From positions 1 through 20,913 of the forward strand of contig KN880782.1 of assembly GCA_000934385.1 (NCBI GenBank): 20,913 nucleotides of DNA, in the 5' to 3' direction. Origin of the DNA: Cylindrobasidium torrendii FP15055 ss-10 (Eukaryota > Basidiomycota > Agaricomycetes > Agaricales > Physalacriaceae). Below the pieces are notes generated by a model, which was given only the letters and a program-made list of their open reading frames with translations, was not told where the DNA came from and did no database searches. Below are positions 1 through 10,132 of this stretch, one piece after another. Position 1 is the stretch's first letter, and the number at the start of each line of letters is the position of its first letter. Made by a program: the position numbers and the translations under genes.

Positions 1-621
1 ATTCCCGACGACGCGCGCTCTGGCTCGATGTTCTGCGTTAGATGGTGGTACGAGTTAGAAAGAAAGGCGAAGGGAAATGCATGCTAGCATGGCCTTATAA
101 AGGCCCTCTCTGATCCGTGGGCAACAGGAACAAGCACACTTGCGCAGCCGCTCCGTCTGCACTCGGTACACCCAGGGCACACCGTTACCTGCCGTGTGCC
201 CGAAATCAAAATCCTACATATTGATTCTATGAGTCCAGAATCACCTGGGAATCCAGTGGGAACCCCTCACATTCATGGCGTGTGGTTCTCACCCTATTCG
301 AACTTACCAAAATAGTGGTGATCGCTGGCAACCTCCGGAACCTCTCGAAATGATTTTCAGGATTTAGTGATGATACTGCCAGTTTGAGCACGCTGCCTGC
401 TCGCCAGTAAGTTCAAATACAGACAGTACGAATTATATAGTAGGCAGGGGAAGTCCGCATGGAAAGTGTACAAGTACTAGTAGCGTATATGGGGAACGAG
501 CGTGGGATGGGGGAATAAGGTCCTGTGCGCGCCTCTAAGCAACAGCAATAGAAAAAATCCAAGTGCAACATGATGGGTATGCCATAGCGGTCGTAAATGG
601 GGGACTGTCTGCGACGACGGG
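1..621. other. Non-coding stretch downstream of the RhoGAP gene
   Basis: I recognise no gene here. It lies beyond the stop codon of the minus-strand RhoGAP gene and probably holds its 3' UTR. Two small symmetric motifs stand out: the perfect 12-bp palindrome CATGCTAGCATG at 80-91, and directly after it GGCCTT-ATA-AAGGCC at 91-105, whose 6-bp arms flank a TATA-like centre. They could belong to a promoter of a gene outside the window or mean nothing. Confidence 0.5.
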
Positions 622-2389
622 CTATGGACTCTCCTCTACAAGATGGTCATTTGTCATAGGCCGTCTGCCCTTGCGTAGCATGCCAGGTCCAGTCGCATTC
701 GGTCCTTTCCTGTTCGATGGTAATGTCCTGCTCCGGGAGACACCTGAACCGGCATTCTCTCCGCCCTCCGTAACCGACGACAAAATGGTAGTAGGCCCAA
801 GTTCTGTCAACGCGCCTTGCGTATCTATAAAGATGGATTAGTCCAAATGCAGCTCCGCCGTCCTCTCAGACGCACAGCGGTCAATGGTTGTTCGACGGCG
901 CGTGACCCGTCGTGAGTCCGCTTTCTCATCATCTGAGCTTGGGACAACTGGTTCGCTGCCAACTAACGGAGAAGCGTTGGACCCTACCTCATTCGGTGGT
1001 GGTGGTGGTATGTCAAGCATAAACCAATCCTGGTGGGCGATGAGAAACTCGAGCACTCTTTGGCTGAGCGAGTGTTCTGTTGGCGACATTTCGTGCGAAG
1101 GGTGTGATAATATTCCTGGCCGGAATATTACAGCGAGGTCTGGGAAGGCGATGAGTCTGTGAGGACTTGATAAAGGAGAGGGTATATACTTGTCGCGGTC
1201 ATGAGGTTTATATCTGCCTTGCGGGCGAACACAGATAGCAAGTCAAGCACGTAGAGAAGGAGGTATTGATTCGGCCGTGGTAGATTTCGTATTAAGCGCT
1301 TGTATGTGGTGATGATTTCGTCTTGGTTATGGGGTTGCTTTGCTGCAAAGGGGTTAAATAATAATTGACGGCGCAAATTTTGTGTACCCAATGCGTCCCG
1401 AAACTAGGAGGGCGAATATGAGATCGCTGTCTATGCAGAATATGATGAGACCTACGTCATGGTACATGTCGAAGGGTATCACAGGTTCCTGAAGGCGGGC
1501 GGGCACACGCGAGTCAGTGGGAGGTAAAGCAGAGTGAGAAGGAACACACAGGCATTTGGGTCAGATACCTGCGAAAAACTGATGCGACGTCATGGGGGGT
1601 ATACTGCACCGTCTTCCAGTCCAGCGATTTTCCATACTGATGTCAATGACGTGAGCCGAAGGTTGCGTAGGCTAAGCAGTGAATGGCTACGCACTCGCGG
1701 CGGCGTCTCGAACAATGCTTGAAGGTCGCGCATTCGTTTGGCGGACCCGTTGACCCTGAAAACGCCCGCAACCTCCGTTGCTATTCAAACAGATGTGAGC
1801 GGCGGTAACCAGTTTCCATACGGCGATGGCAGCTACCATTTTCTTTCAAGTACAAACCACTGTACGAACAACATTGAGCACGGCCACAGGCAAGACAGCG
1901 CTGGCACACGCACCATTTGGCAACCACGACTGGTATATAGCCCCACACATATAAATCTCCTTTTGCATTTGCGGTCGAGATCTGAACACTGGCATATTTG
2001 AGGCTCTCGATGAGCGTCTTTCCAAATACCGGATGTGGCTCTGGGGAGCAACGGATGAGCGGCGAAGGGGGTAGCAGTTGAATTGATCGGAGACCTTTGG
2101 CAGCGTCGGCGGCGTCCCGTTTGACCTTTTGTACAAACGTAAAGTGGTTCCACCATGCTTTGAGGCTGGCCTTGGACGGCGGCTGATGCGCAGGGTCCGC
2201 TATCATCGTATGAGATGACAAGAGGGTATTCTGTCTAGGTTGTTGCAACGGGACCGGTGGGGCGGCGGCGGAGTCAGTGACAGCAACGGAATTCCTCCGA
2301 GGACGTTTCTTGAATATTCCAAACAGCTTGTTGGGCGGCGCTTGAGCCAGATTAGCGGCGGGAATGCGGGAGGCGGCCGGCCAGCGCAA
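622..2389 (-). CDS. RhoGAP domain protein (Rho GTPase-activating protein), 8 exons, 5' end unresolved
   Basis: The RhoGAP domain speeds GTP hydrolysis by Rho-type GTPases, which control polarity, actin and cell wall synthesis. Splicing gives these exons (genome order reversed): 2389-1914, 1859-1837, 1780-1695, 1636-1550, 1488-1456, 1403-1190, 1139-876, 824-622. All introns are GT-AG, 50-61 nt. The spliced frame reads VFGKTLIESLKYASVQIS, then GYIPVVVAKCGLYLKEN, then GVFRVNGSAKRMRDLQ with the arginine-finger Arg (codon 1757-1755), then ASVFRRYLTQMPEPVIPFD, and ends with LLSVFARKADINLM and NLAVIFRPGIL. These are hallmark RhoGAP blocks and resemble fungal Sac7-type proteins. The basic, Ser-rich C-terminus ends HLVEESP. 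The N-terminal exon has KLFGIFKKRPRR, a common N-terminal motif in fungal relatives, but no ATG lies in frame between it and the stop at 2413-2411. Either an upstream exon is missed or translation starts at the internal ATG 2206-2204, which would give 400 aa with an intact GAP domain. Confidence 0.9.
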
Positions 2390-5201
2390 TCGACAATGCA
2401 GGTGTGAGTATCAGGTTAAGTTGGATTCCTATTGGATTCATGACGCGCGCCGATGGCCAGCACAGCCACAGGAGCTCATCACACCCTCTTCCCCTTGCAA
2501 CACCATTGTGAGCCTGTAACACTTTGCCGCAAGACGCTCTTCTCTTCTCTCTCGCAGCTTGCCTCAATCTTAGCCAGAGCTTAGCGGATGCTAACCGTCT
2601 CATGAAATTTTCCTTTGCAGCGTTTTCCCCACGTGTACCCCATTCGGGTGTGAGAGCTAGCGTGTTGGTATGCGCTCTGTGGACGCGTGGGCGCGCCCGA
2701 GCGCCTTTATCAACTTGGAATCTACCCTTTAATTCCAGGCTCTGAACGCTGTAGACAACCGACAATGACACTGTGCCTCAACGTATCCTTGACCCTGCTA
2801 TGACGAGCCCAAATCGATAGCCTTCCTCTGAACTCACAATGACATCGACAGGCTCCAGGGCGAGGACATTGAGAATTCCGTGAAGTCAGAGCTTGTGCTT
2901 CGATGCATGCGGCATTTGACCGTTTAGTTCTGGCTTGCGGCCATCCGTCTCATGTAGGCTCTTTGGGCGGTCATTGTCACCGTACTGGTTTGTAACATGG
3001 GGTGCTGCGACAAATGAAAAACTTAGCAAGGGTGCAGGGGTGGTCGCCACCAACAACCATGGGGTATCTCTGGAGAAATACAGCTTTGGATGCCATGTGA
3101 TGAGTGGGATCCAGTAGAAGCACTGTGATTTGCGTATTAATCGAGTTCTGGCTGTCCGCTGTAAGTATGATATCGAAATCTGTACCAGTGTGTACCGGAT
3201 AGATCATAGAGCTGCTTTACTACATGTACAGGACACACTCACTGCAGCATTCGAACGCAGTCTGAGGTCTAGTTCACAATCAATAGACGATTGAGATCGC
3301 TGAGTGTATAAGCCACGGTTATGCCTTTATTGAACGGGCGGGATGGACCACCGTCAGTGAATTGATATCATTGATTTTTGGGCCAGCCAGCGAAAATAGA
3401 AGTTGCTGAAGAGGCCAAGCTTATGTACTAGTAACATAGAAAACGTCTGACAAGCAGGAGTTCAGCGTTCAATGTAGCGTTCAACGTCTGACTGATTGCA
3501 TCTTGAAACTGGTCTTTGATATATCGTTTGAGCGCAAACTACTACTTAAGCTTCCGTACGCGTGAGTCTAAGATCGCTACCAGAACTTATACGGGCTAAT
3601 GAATCGTGTATAGCTGGCTGTCAGGTCGGTCATTTACGGCCTAGCGGGAATGCAATGTCGCAGAAATGCAGTCGATTTCCAATCTTCACATGAGAAAGTT
3701 CAATGGCTGTCGACTGCAATAATCCATCCGCGCGACGAAGCTGTGCTTAGACACATATGACAGTGGTACATTGCAAGAGTATGTGTACCCACGGAGGACA
3801 GACTATTGCTAGATGAGATGTAGGATATTTCGGTGCTAGATCACGGTATCATGAAGGAAATGTGTGTTTATTCAGGATCTTCCCCCATCGAGTTCTTTAA
3901 ATTGTAGGGTCAATCAAGATTCAAATTGACAGAAATGTCGTTCCTTGCTCCTAGTGTTAATCTCGACAGAGTGATATTATCATGCGCTCGCTGTGAATGT
4001 CTCGCGATTTTGTGAATGCTCCGAATGCGAAAGTGATCAGGATTTATGAGTCTTGTAGCTGAAGCCACAAGAGGCTGTGACTAATGCACGTGTATTGAGA
4101 ACGTTGGAGTTGAATGGATCACAGGTGCCCCGGGTCCCAAACACCCATATACTCGAATCCATTAAAATCGACATTTACTGTATCTGTAGACCAGCAAAGC
4201 AGATACAACTTGAACGAATCAGGTCCGCAATAGCTCAGAGTCGAACCAACGCTCATCACTGCGCTGACGTAACGGATAGGCATTGCACGTTTCCTTGTCG
4301 CCGTCACAGCATGAAATCTCCAGGCCTCGAGCTCGAGTTCCAAATACTGGCCTTCAGCCTGGAGACTCAGATTATCTCAGAGACATCCTCAGCTCTCAAG
4401 CCCTTCGCTTCAGAGAGTATCCCGCCTGCGGACCGGAAAGAAAATGGGGTCCCGCTTCCATGGTGATGATGAGTCCGTCGGCGGATCCGGTATGAACCTA
4501 TTGAGTTGGAGTTTGATGATTTTCGATGCTTTAGACTCGAGCATACTTATTCTATGCAACGCTGACCACAGCTCAGTCAATGCGCCCAGGATGAAGGACA
4601 GTTACTATCAGGATGCCTTTGTTGTACTGTGGGCGTATGACTATCGCCCACACAGGCGAGCCGTCGGTTGTAACGAAGCACACCATCTTGATTGCCGCCC
4701 TCCAACGCGCAATCTATAGAGGTCATATGTCTCGGCCTGCATAGACCCCAGCGACATCCGCGTCGACGTTCACTGTCCCAGTCTGCATATCAACTGCGTA
4801 TCGCTGTGGGCCAGGTGTGGATCGTCGTGACTATCATGGAGAATAGCTTTCAGAAAGAAAGCTCGTACAGCAGGCCTTATAAAATGATACAACAAACTAC
4901 ACCAAATTCTGACCCTACTTTGGGCAATAAACCAGAATAAACCCGCTGCTGATCAACATTCATCCTTCGTATCCGGCTTTCCACGCCTCCCATTCAATTA
5001 GGGTGTGTGTCAATTCTATAAGTTCGACCATACGGATTTGATACGGATAGCTATTGGGGGGCGGCATCAGGAACTGAACAAATACCTAATAGTACCGCAG
5101 GACCAGAGCTGGTATAAAGGCAAATATGTTTCCTCCGGACTCCGTCCCCGCCTCTGATCTTTCTTTTCACTTCTACCACGACCAGAGAGGTCTTCGGAGT
5201 C
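2390..5201. other. 2.8-kb stretch without a recognisable gene
   Basis: This lies between the divergent RhoGAP and DUF6534 genes, so both promoters should be inside it. Open frames reach about 130-140 aa (4077-4466 plus; 2352-2771 minus), but none resembles a known family or continues through plausible splice sites. Small repeats are present: a tandem 12-mer, AGCGTTCAATGT then AGCGTTCAACGT (3464-3487); the 10-mer AACGTCTGAC at 3442-3451 and 3484-3493; 9-bp inverted arms TGCAGTCGA/TCGACTGCA (3667-3675, 3710-3718); 8-bp arms CTCCAGGC/GCCTGGAG (4318-4325, 4357-4364); and a compact hairpin with arms TGTGGGCG/CGCCCACA (4628-4635, 4645-4652). It may hold a decayed element, a lineage-specific gene or a non-coding transcript. 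Confidence 0.5.
4628..4652. repeat. Short perfect inverted repeat (8-bp arms, 9-nt loop)
   Basis: TGTGGGCG at 4628-4635 and CGCCCACA at 4645-4652 pair perfectly across the 9-nt spacer TATGACTAT. It sits inside the gene-poor region. The GC-rich stem would be stable in RNA, but no function is implied. Confidence 0.5.
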
Positions 5202-7275
5202 ATGCCAGGCTTGGTAGGAACGAAAGACAACACGTTGGAACCATTTTCTCTGGTCCATGTTGCGGTTAAGCTGACGGCTAATGGTAGCGTTGGGCTACTG
5301 TATGACACGGTCGTGATTAGCTCTGCGTAAGCTCTTTGTTATGCGCGCAATATTTCACGCGAGACTCATGTACCCTCCAGTTTGTACGGCGGTAAGCTTG
5401 GAAGAATAGCCTCTGAGGTGCGGTATTAATAACGGGGACTTCGCTCTGCAGCGGGACTCCTACAGGCATGGTTTTATTTCCGTAAATTCAGCCTCAAGGA
5501 CAGTCGCTGGATTAAGGCGTGTGTCACGGGGGTCCTTGTCTGCGACACAGTACAAATGGCATTACTCTCCAGTGCGTATATATTTGTCGATACCCACCGC
5601 CTTCCTGATGACATTGCAGAAACTGTTTATGTATACCTCGTTACCAGTAAGGATTATTTTCATCTGTCCGTTCGGCGCAAGAAGCTAACCTGATTGTTAC
5701 AGACCATGGCGACGACACATTTTTGGCCAAGGTTGAAAAGTACGGGCTTAACTTGACTCTATTTGCACGGATGACCAACCAATGCTCTAGGACTCTCCTC
5801 ATCGAATTATACTTCAGCGGAACCATCGGTATCCTCACTCAGGCGTAGGGTCCAACCTTTCCAGAGTTCTTCTTCAGCTGAGATGTTTATCAGGTTTTAT
5901 GCATGGCGGATTCTTGTGTGTAAGCTGCGTTCTAGCCGTCCGGATGACTCCAAGCTGAATGACACGGCGCAGTAAGTAAATCATGGATCCTGCCTGGTCT
6001 GGTGGTGAGTTGTTTGTCCTCCTAATGTGCGTCAAGCCCTGACAACGACAAAGATGTTGCTCTCCGTTGGGTCGTATGGTGAGTCTCTTCAACCGTGCTG
6101 GAATATCTTCGAGCTTAAACTTCTTCAGTTACTTTGTTTGGTACGTGTGTTCTCTACGCGCTTGCGGTCAACTAAGGCCGTGTAGTCTACACCTCTATCA
6201 TGTGCGTCTGCATTCAGTCGCTCAACCCGTCAGCTAACAATACCCAAGTGTCCAATTCGAGCTCCTGTCGCAACTCGTCGATCCACTGGTGCGCAGAAAC
6301 ATACTGATCTTGGTGACGTTCGCCGAATATTTGTGTAGCCCCAGAAGCTGTCGATGGCCATCAATTCAACGACTGCGCTGTGTGGTGAGTGAATCCTCCG
6401 CCCGCGTACGGACCCACTCGCCAGAACCCAATCGTTAACATACGGTTGCAGACATTGCTATTACCCTGATTATGATCATTTTCCTCGAACGCTCGAAGAC
6501 AGGATTCCGCAGGGCAAGTCGCGCATTGCTGAATTTGTTGTTTACCCTGACATTGGGATGCACTTCAGAGCACTGACATGTTGAACCGTATGATCATCTT
6601 CGTATTCAACACAGGGTTGCCTACGACTATCTGCGCGATTTTATCTTTTTCCATGGTTTGCTTTCATTCCTCGTCGTCCGACCAAGGCTGACGAGATCTT
6701 GTAGGTCAAAGGCGAGCCAAACACTTTCCTATACATCATGTTCTACTTGATCAGTACGTTCGCCGAATGCTCAATGAAGAACGCATACTAACGGCCTTTC
6801 TGTATAGTGGGTCGATGTGTGTATCGTTTCCTCAGAACTGTCGTCCGAAATTGACCCTCTTCCCTTCCACAGTCTACACGAACTCTATCTTGGTCACGTA
6901 TGTCGCCGCTAGTCCACTCTACTTGAGAAAGGATATCCTAACCATTCACGATAGGCTGAACAGTCGTGAATACATAAGAAACGGGTCCAACCATCGCACC
7001 GACACCCGCACAGGGAACGATATCTCGCTCAACACTGTCGGCAATGTGAGTCTTAGTGGACCCCTTCGCGTCGGTGGGACACCTCGCTCACCGCACTCCA
7101 GATTGCCAACCAGCGCTCACAAAATGTCTCCATTCGGATTGAAACCGACCAAGTGGTGGTATGGGTTTAATGTCCTCAATGAAATACCCCTCAACTGACT
7201 TTTTCCCTGTAGACCCAGGATGAGTCTTATAGCAAGAATCTGGACTACGGAGATGCAAAGACCTTGGCTGTCTGA
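5202..7275 (+). CDS. DUF6534-type multi-pass membrane protein, 21 exons, 337 aa
   Basis: Function is unknown; DUF6534 proteins are fungal integral membrane proteins with about seven helices, abundant in Agaricomycetes. Exons traced: 5202-5326, 5381-5391, 5452-5571, 5620-5646, 5703-5739, 5791-5844, 5894-5919, 5973-6004, 6054-6078, 6129-6140, 6186-6201, 6249-6288, 6339-6384, 6452-6513, 6569-6655, 6705-6753, 6808-6816, 6873-6897, 6955-7045, 7102-7158, 7213-7275. They total 1014 nt, exactly 338 codons. Family blocks appear in order: ALYGAGLLQAWFYFRKF; VCDTVQMALLSSETVYVYLV; GILTQAFYAWRILVLSKSW; KLSMAINSTTALCDIAI; LERSKTGFRRSTDMLNRMI; GLPTTICAILSFSM; NTFLYIMFYLIMGRFYTNS; LNSREYIRNG. The C-terminus is polar and presumably cytosolic. 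Introns are 44-67 nt, all GT-AG except a GC-AG intron at 6514-6568. The first exon and ATG are the least certain part (initial 41 residues show no clear resemblance). Exons 5-6 were split at 5740-5790 because this gives a better family match than reading through. Confidence 0.82.
6514..6568 (+). other. GC-AG intron in the DUF6534 gene
   Basis: Exon 14 ends ...CGC AGG and the next bases are GCAAGT, the usual donor consensus for the minor GC-AG intron class. The acceptor is CTTCAG before AGC ACT GAC ATG. Using the nearby GT at 6518 would shift the frame into an immediate TGA, so GC is the only donor I can see that keeps the frame. Length is 55 nt, like the neighbouring introns. Confidence 0.7.
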
Positions 7276-7492
7276 GCCGCCGGCGGCCAGATTTTTGATA
7301 GACTTTCTTTGGTGTCAATCGTTACTTGCTCATATACAAACCGATGTAAACCCACTCTCGTGATTTTCCTTACTGTGGGAGTGAGTGTGCCGCTCGCATT
7401 CCCGTAATAAGCAGATCAACTTGAGAGGAACCGGTGCGCTAATGAGTTTGACGAACGACTGCAATTTAAGAGAAGGAATGGTAGATATTATG

Positions 7493-8320
7493 CTATGAAA
7501 TGAAGCCTTTGGATCTGGCTATCCCCACCCAACTTTTGAAAACATAGGATGAAAACAAACCTACTTCGTCAGCTACTTTATGTAGGGACGAAGCCTCGTC
7601 AAGCAGCTTGTCTAGGAATGCCGGCGCGGTAGTCGGCGAAGTGAGTTGGTGTAGTTCTAGGGAGAGTTAACATAACAGAATCAAATTGAAAGCCTTCATA
7701 CCTGCTGCACCGTAGACCGCTGCGAGTGTCGCGCGCTCTTTCCACCACGCAAGCTGTATACGCGTCAGCCAACGCAAACGGCTTTGATTATGGTTTATAC
7801 CTGAACCGACTGGTCGTTGGCGATACGACAGGCAGTGTCTACGACGCGGAATGTGTGCTGAGCAGCAGGAATTGGATCGAGTGGGACCAGCTTGGAAGAT
7901 GAAGCCAACAGTGCAAACGCCTGGGTGGTATGCGTAAGATTCCACAATTCATGGCTTGTTGAATGATGTTGGCTCACCTCCGGAAGGTGTCCTAGCACAG
8001 GCTCATTCTGCTGGAGTCGCGTATGGAGTGCGTCGCGCACGCTGGTGCTGGGTTGTGCGGCCATATTCGAGAGGCCTTCATCGAGCCAAGCGTTCACAAG
8101 TACTCTTCGCGCGTCGTCTCCGTATCCAAATAGCGCAGAAACAGCCAAATCGGACAATGGCTCGGATTGTCCAGGCAAAGCGCGCGCAGATTCCGCAAGC
8201 GCCTCTCGAGTGAATCCGTGAGTTCCAACGAGTCGCGTAGCCTGCTTCAAAAGTTGAATCCTGGCGGCCACCAATAAGTCCGGATTGACATGAACGCTCG
8301 AGCACTGCTGACCGTGACAT
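7493..8320 (-). CDS. COQ9: COQ9, ubiquinone biosynthesis lipid-binding protein, 208 aa
   Basis: COQ9 is a matrix-side mitochondrial protein with a TetR-like fold that binds isoprenoid lipid and supports COQ7 hydroxylase in the ubiquinone (CoQ) synthesis complex. Exons (minus): 8320-8313, 8260-7978, 7920-7801, 7753-7702, 7656-7493; 627 nt in total. Family signatures are clear: LVGTHGFTREALAESARALP near the N-terminus; SDLAVSALFGYGDDARRVLV; NEPVLGHLPEAFALLASSSK; AWWKERATLAAVYGAAELHQ; and the ending EVGLFSSYVFKSWVGIARSK. The first coding exon is only 8 nt (ATG TCA CG), joined over a 52-nt intron with a GTCAGC donor to give MSRIQLLKQA. I chose this start because it restores a typical N-terminus and the longer open frame has no ATG. 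The protein begins almost at the first helix, so a separate mitochondrial presequence is not obvious; the basic amphipathic start may serve, or an upstream exon is missed. It is convergent with the DUF6534 gene (217 bp between stops). Confidence 0.92.
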
Positions 8321-8432
8321 GGAGGGTGTGTACGGCAGTAGTCGCCGGCAAGATCAACTCAGGAATGCATGCCGAACTGATGCGCCATTTTGATCTTATC
8401 TTAAGACTACCACCCGCTAATCCGCCTTCGCC
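8321..8432. promoter_or_regulatory. Shared divergent promoter of COQ9 and eIF3j
   Basis: Only 112 bp separate the two start codons, which point away from each other, so both core promoters and both 5' UTRs must lie here or overlap the opposite gene. I see no TATA box. A run of GATCTTATCTTAAG and pyrimidine-rich sequence lies just before the eIF3j ATG. Confidence 0.6.
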
Positions 8433-9396
8433 ATGTCTGACTGGGGTACGCAAACTGCCCACGACCTACACCGGCGCTGAACCGAGATCAGATGATTCCG
8501 ATAATGAGGCCCCGGCAAAGGTCGCACCGCCAAAAGCGCCAGTGCCCAAGAAGCAGTCCAAGTGGGATGGCGAGGATGCAGAGGATGACGCCCCGGTGGT
8601 GCGTTTCGACGGTTCAAATATACCAGATCCAGTCTCTAAAAGCCATCCAGAGTGACTGGGAAGCATCTTCGGACGAGGAAGTCGAGAAAAAACCGACGCC
8701 AGCTGCGCCTCCGCCAAAGAAGAAGGGTACCCTCAAGGCCAAGATCGCAGAGAAAGAGGCCGCAAAAGCAGCTAGGGCAGCCGATGGAGAGGACGAATAT
8801 GACGAGGATGCAGTCCTTGACCCAAGAGAAAAGGCGCGGAGACAGAAAGAGCTAGAGCTCAACTCTGATCTCAATAACGCGGCGGACTTGCTGGGTTCAG
8901 CTGCTCTTGGAGGTACGTTTAGCAACATCACCATTTGCTCGTCTTGCTTATGCATGTACATAGGTACGACAAACAAGGATTTGGATTCCCTCTTGTCCTT
9001 CCAGCCGAGAACGAAGGATGACTTTATCGAGCTCTCGAACCGCATCACCGAGCTCATTATCCAGCGTCATCAGAGCAAGCCTCTCTATGCTGCTTTTGTC
9101 GAGCACCATGTCCGTGCCCTTGCACAGCCTCTCAAGGATGTCGAAGTCCGCAAAGCTGCAAGCGGACTTACCACTCTCGCAAACGAAAAACAGAAGGAGG
9201 CGCGCGACAAATCTAGCGGGAAGAAAAAGGCAACAAAGACTGCTGCAAAGCCTGCTATAGGAAAGTCGTTTAGCAAGTGCGTGTTTCCATAATTTTCCAA
9301 GTCACTATTCCTCTTAACGTCCTCTCCAGGGTGGATACCAGTGTGTACGATGAGGCGTTGGACGACTTTGGTGATGGTCCAGACGACTTCATGTAA
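8433..9396 (+). CDS. HCR1: Eukaryotic translation initiation factor 3 subunit j (eIF3j/Hcr1), 253 aa
   Basis: eIF3j is a loosely bound eIF3 subunit that contacts the 40S decoding region, helps start-codon selection and 18S rRNA processing, and in yeast aids termination and recycling. Exons: 8433-8445, 8492-8598, 8651-8912, 8964-9276, 9330-9396; total 762 nt, all introns GT-AG and 46-53 nt. The spliced protein starts MSDWDDSDNEAP, the usual acidic start with an MSDW motif. A second SDWEASSDEE block and a Lys/Ala-rich coiled region (KKKGTLKAKIAEKEAAKAAR) follow. The conserved core reads ADLLGSAALGGTTNKDLDSL then PRTKDDFIELSNRITELIIQ and ends in an acidic tail, DDFGDGPDDFM. The ATG has a pyrimidine-rich leader and only 12 coding nt precede a split codon. 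Length matches the family (about 250-265 aa). Confidence 0.95.
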
Positions 9397-10132
9397 AGCC
9401 AGCATCTGGATGCGCCATGTCATGTAACTTGTAAGTAGCATGGACTGCTGGCAGATCTAGTAGCTGCATAGAGCGGTGTATGTATGTGTGATGTTGTATG
9501 TTTATAAACTGAAAACACCAACCAACTCGACCTGTGTGCCCAAGATTTTTTCAGATTTTATTTTCCTCAAACCCACTGTCCAGCGTCGACACGGCTCAGG
9601 TCATTGCACGCATATATTGGTCCTAGTAAACCTGGCCTACTTGAACGCCTTCGATATGAAGCACCTGACGATCCTTCACTGCAGCTTCATAGGCACTAAA
9701 GCACTGACATGGCACAACAGATCCCGGGCTCCGCTCCCAAGTCGACCTCCGCCATAGCGCCCGACATCGCCGTAGTGGCCGCCGGTCATAAACTGGATTA
9801 ATAGTGCGTTAAAACGATGTGCTTATCCACTCTTATTGGCCGAGCTCGAAACTTCCGATTCTTGCGTACTCCCCACTAGTGAGAGGTAAGTATTGTTTCT
9901 TGAAAAGGCTACAGTTCGGCGATGCATCATCCAATTCCAGCCCAAGACTCAGTGATTCTCGGAAGACAGCCTATCCGGCAACAATGCGCTTACTTGGGCC
10001 GAGGATGGAATGCAGGGCAGCGTGAATTAGAGCTATCTCCCTTTGGCTACATGGCATCAAAGCAGATAATTGAAGGTTTGACTGCCGACTAGGCTCTCAC
10101 TCTTGCTCCCATTACTACGGACGCAGGCGATA
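9397..10132. other. Intergenic stretch between eIF3j and the 7-TM gene
   Basis: No gene is recognised. Short open frames occur: an ATG at 9709 begins MAQQIPGSAPKSTSAI and runs about 30 codons, and 9922-10095 encodes 57 codons starting MHHPIPAQD. Neither resembles a known protein. One of them could be an upstream exon of the following 7-TM gene, but I could not join either to it with good splice sites and frame. Confidence 0.4.

Noticed and set aside
2352..2771. 139-aa open frame on the minus strand upstream of the RhoGAP gene.
   Set aside because: No family resemblance; the sequence is compositionally mixed and I could not splice it in frame to the RhoGAP exon.
4190..4256. Possible tRNA on the minus strand: GGTTCGACTC resembles a B box.
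   Set aside because: The flanking bases do not pair as a T stem, and no acceptor stem or A box could be placed.
5051..5308. 85-aa open frame on the minus strand.
   Set aside because: It lies opposite the first exon and leader of the DUF6534 gene, whose plus-strand frame continues through good splice sites into family sequence.
8492..9292. Unspliced 266-aa frame covering most of eIF3j.
   Set aside because: The true protein uses four introns; the unspliced version loses the MSDW start and the acidic C-terminus.
9709..9801. MAQQIPGSAP... frame as the first exon of the 7-TM gene.
   Set aside because: It hits TAA TAG, and no donor before that stop joins in frame to the next exons; the ATG at 10133 gives a complete 379-aa model.
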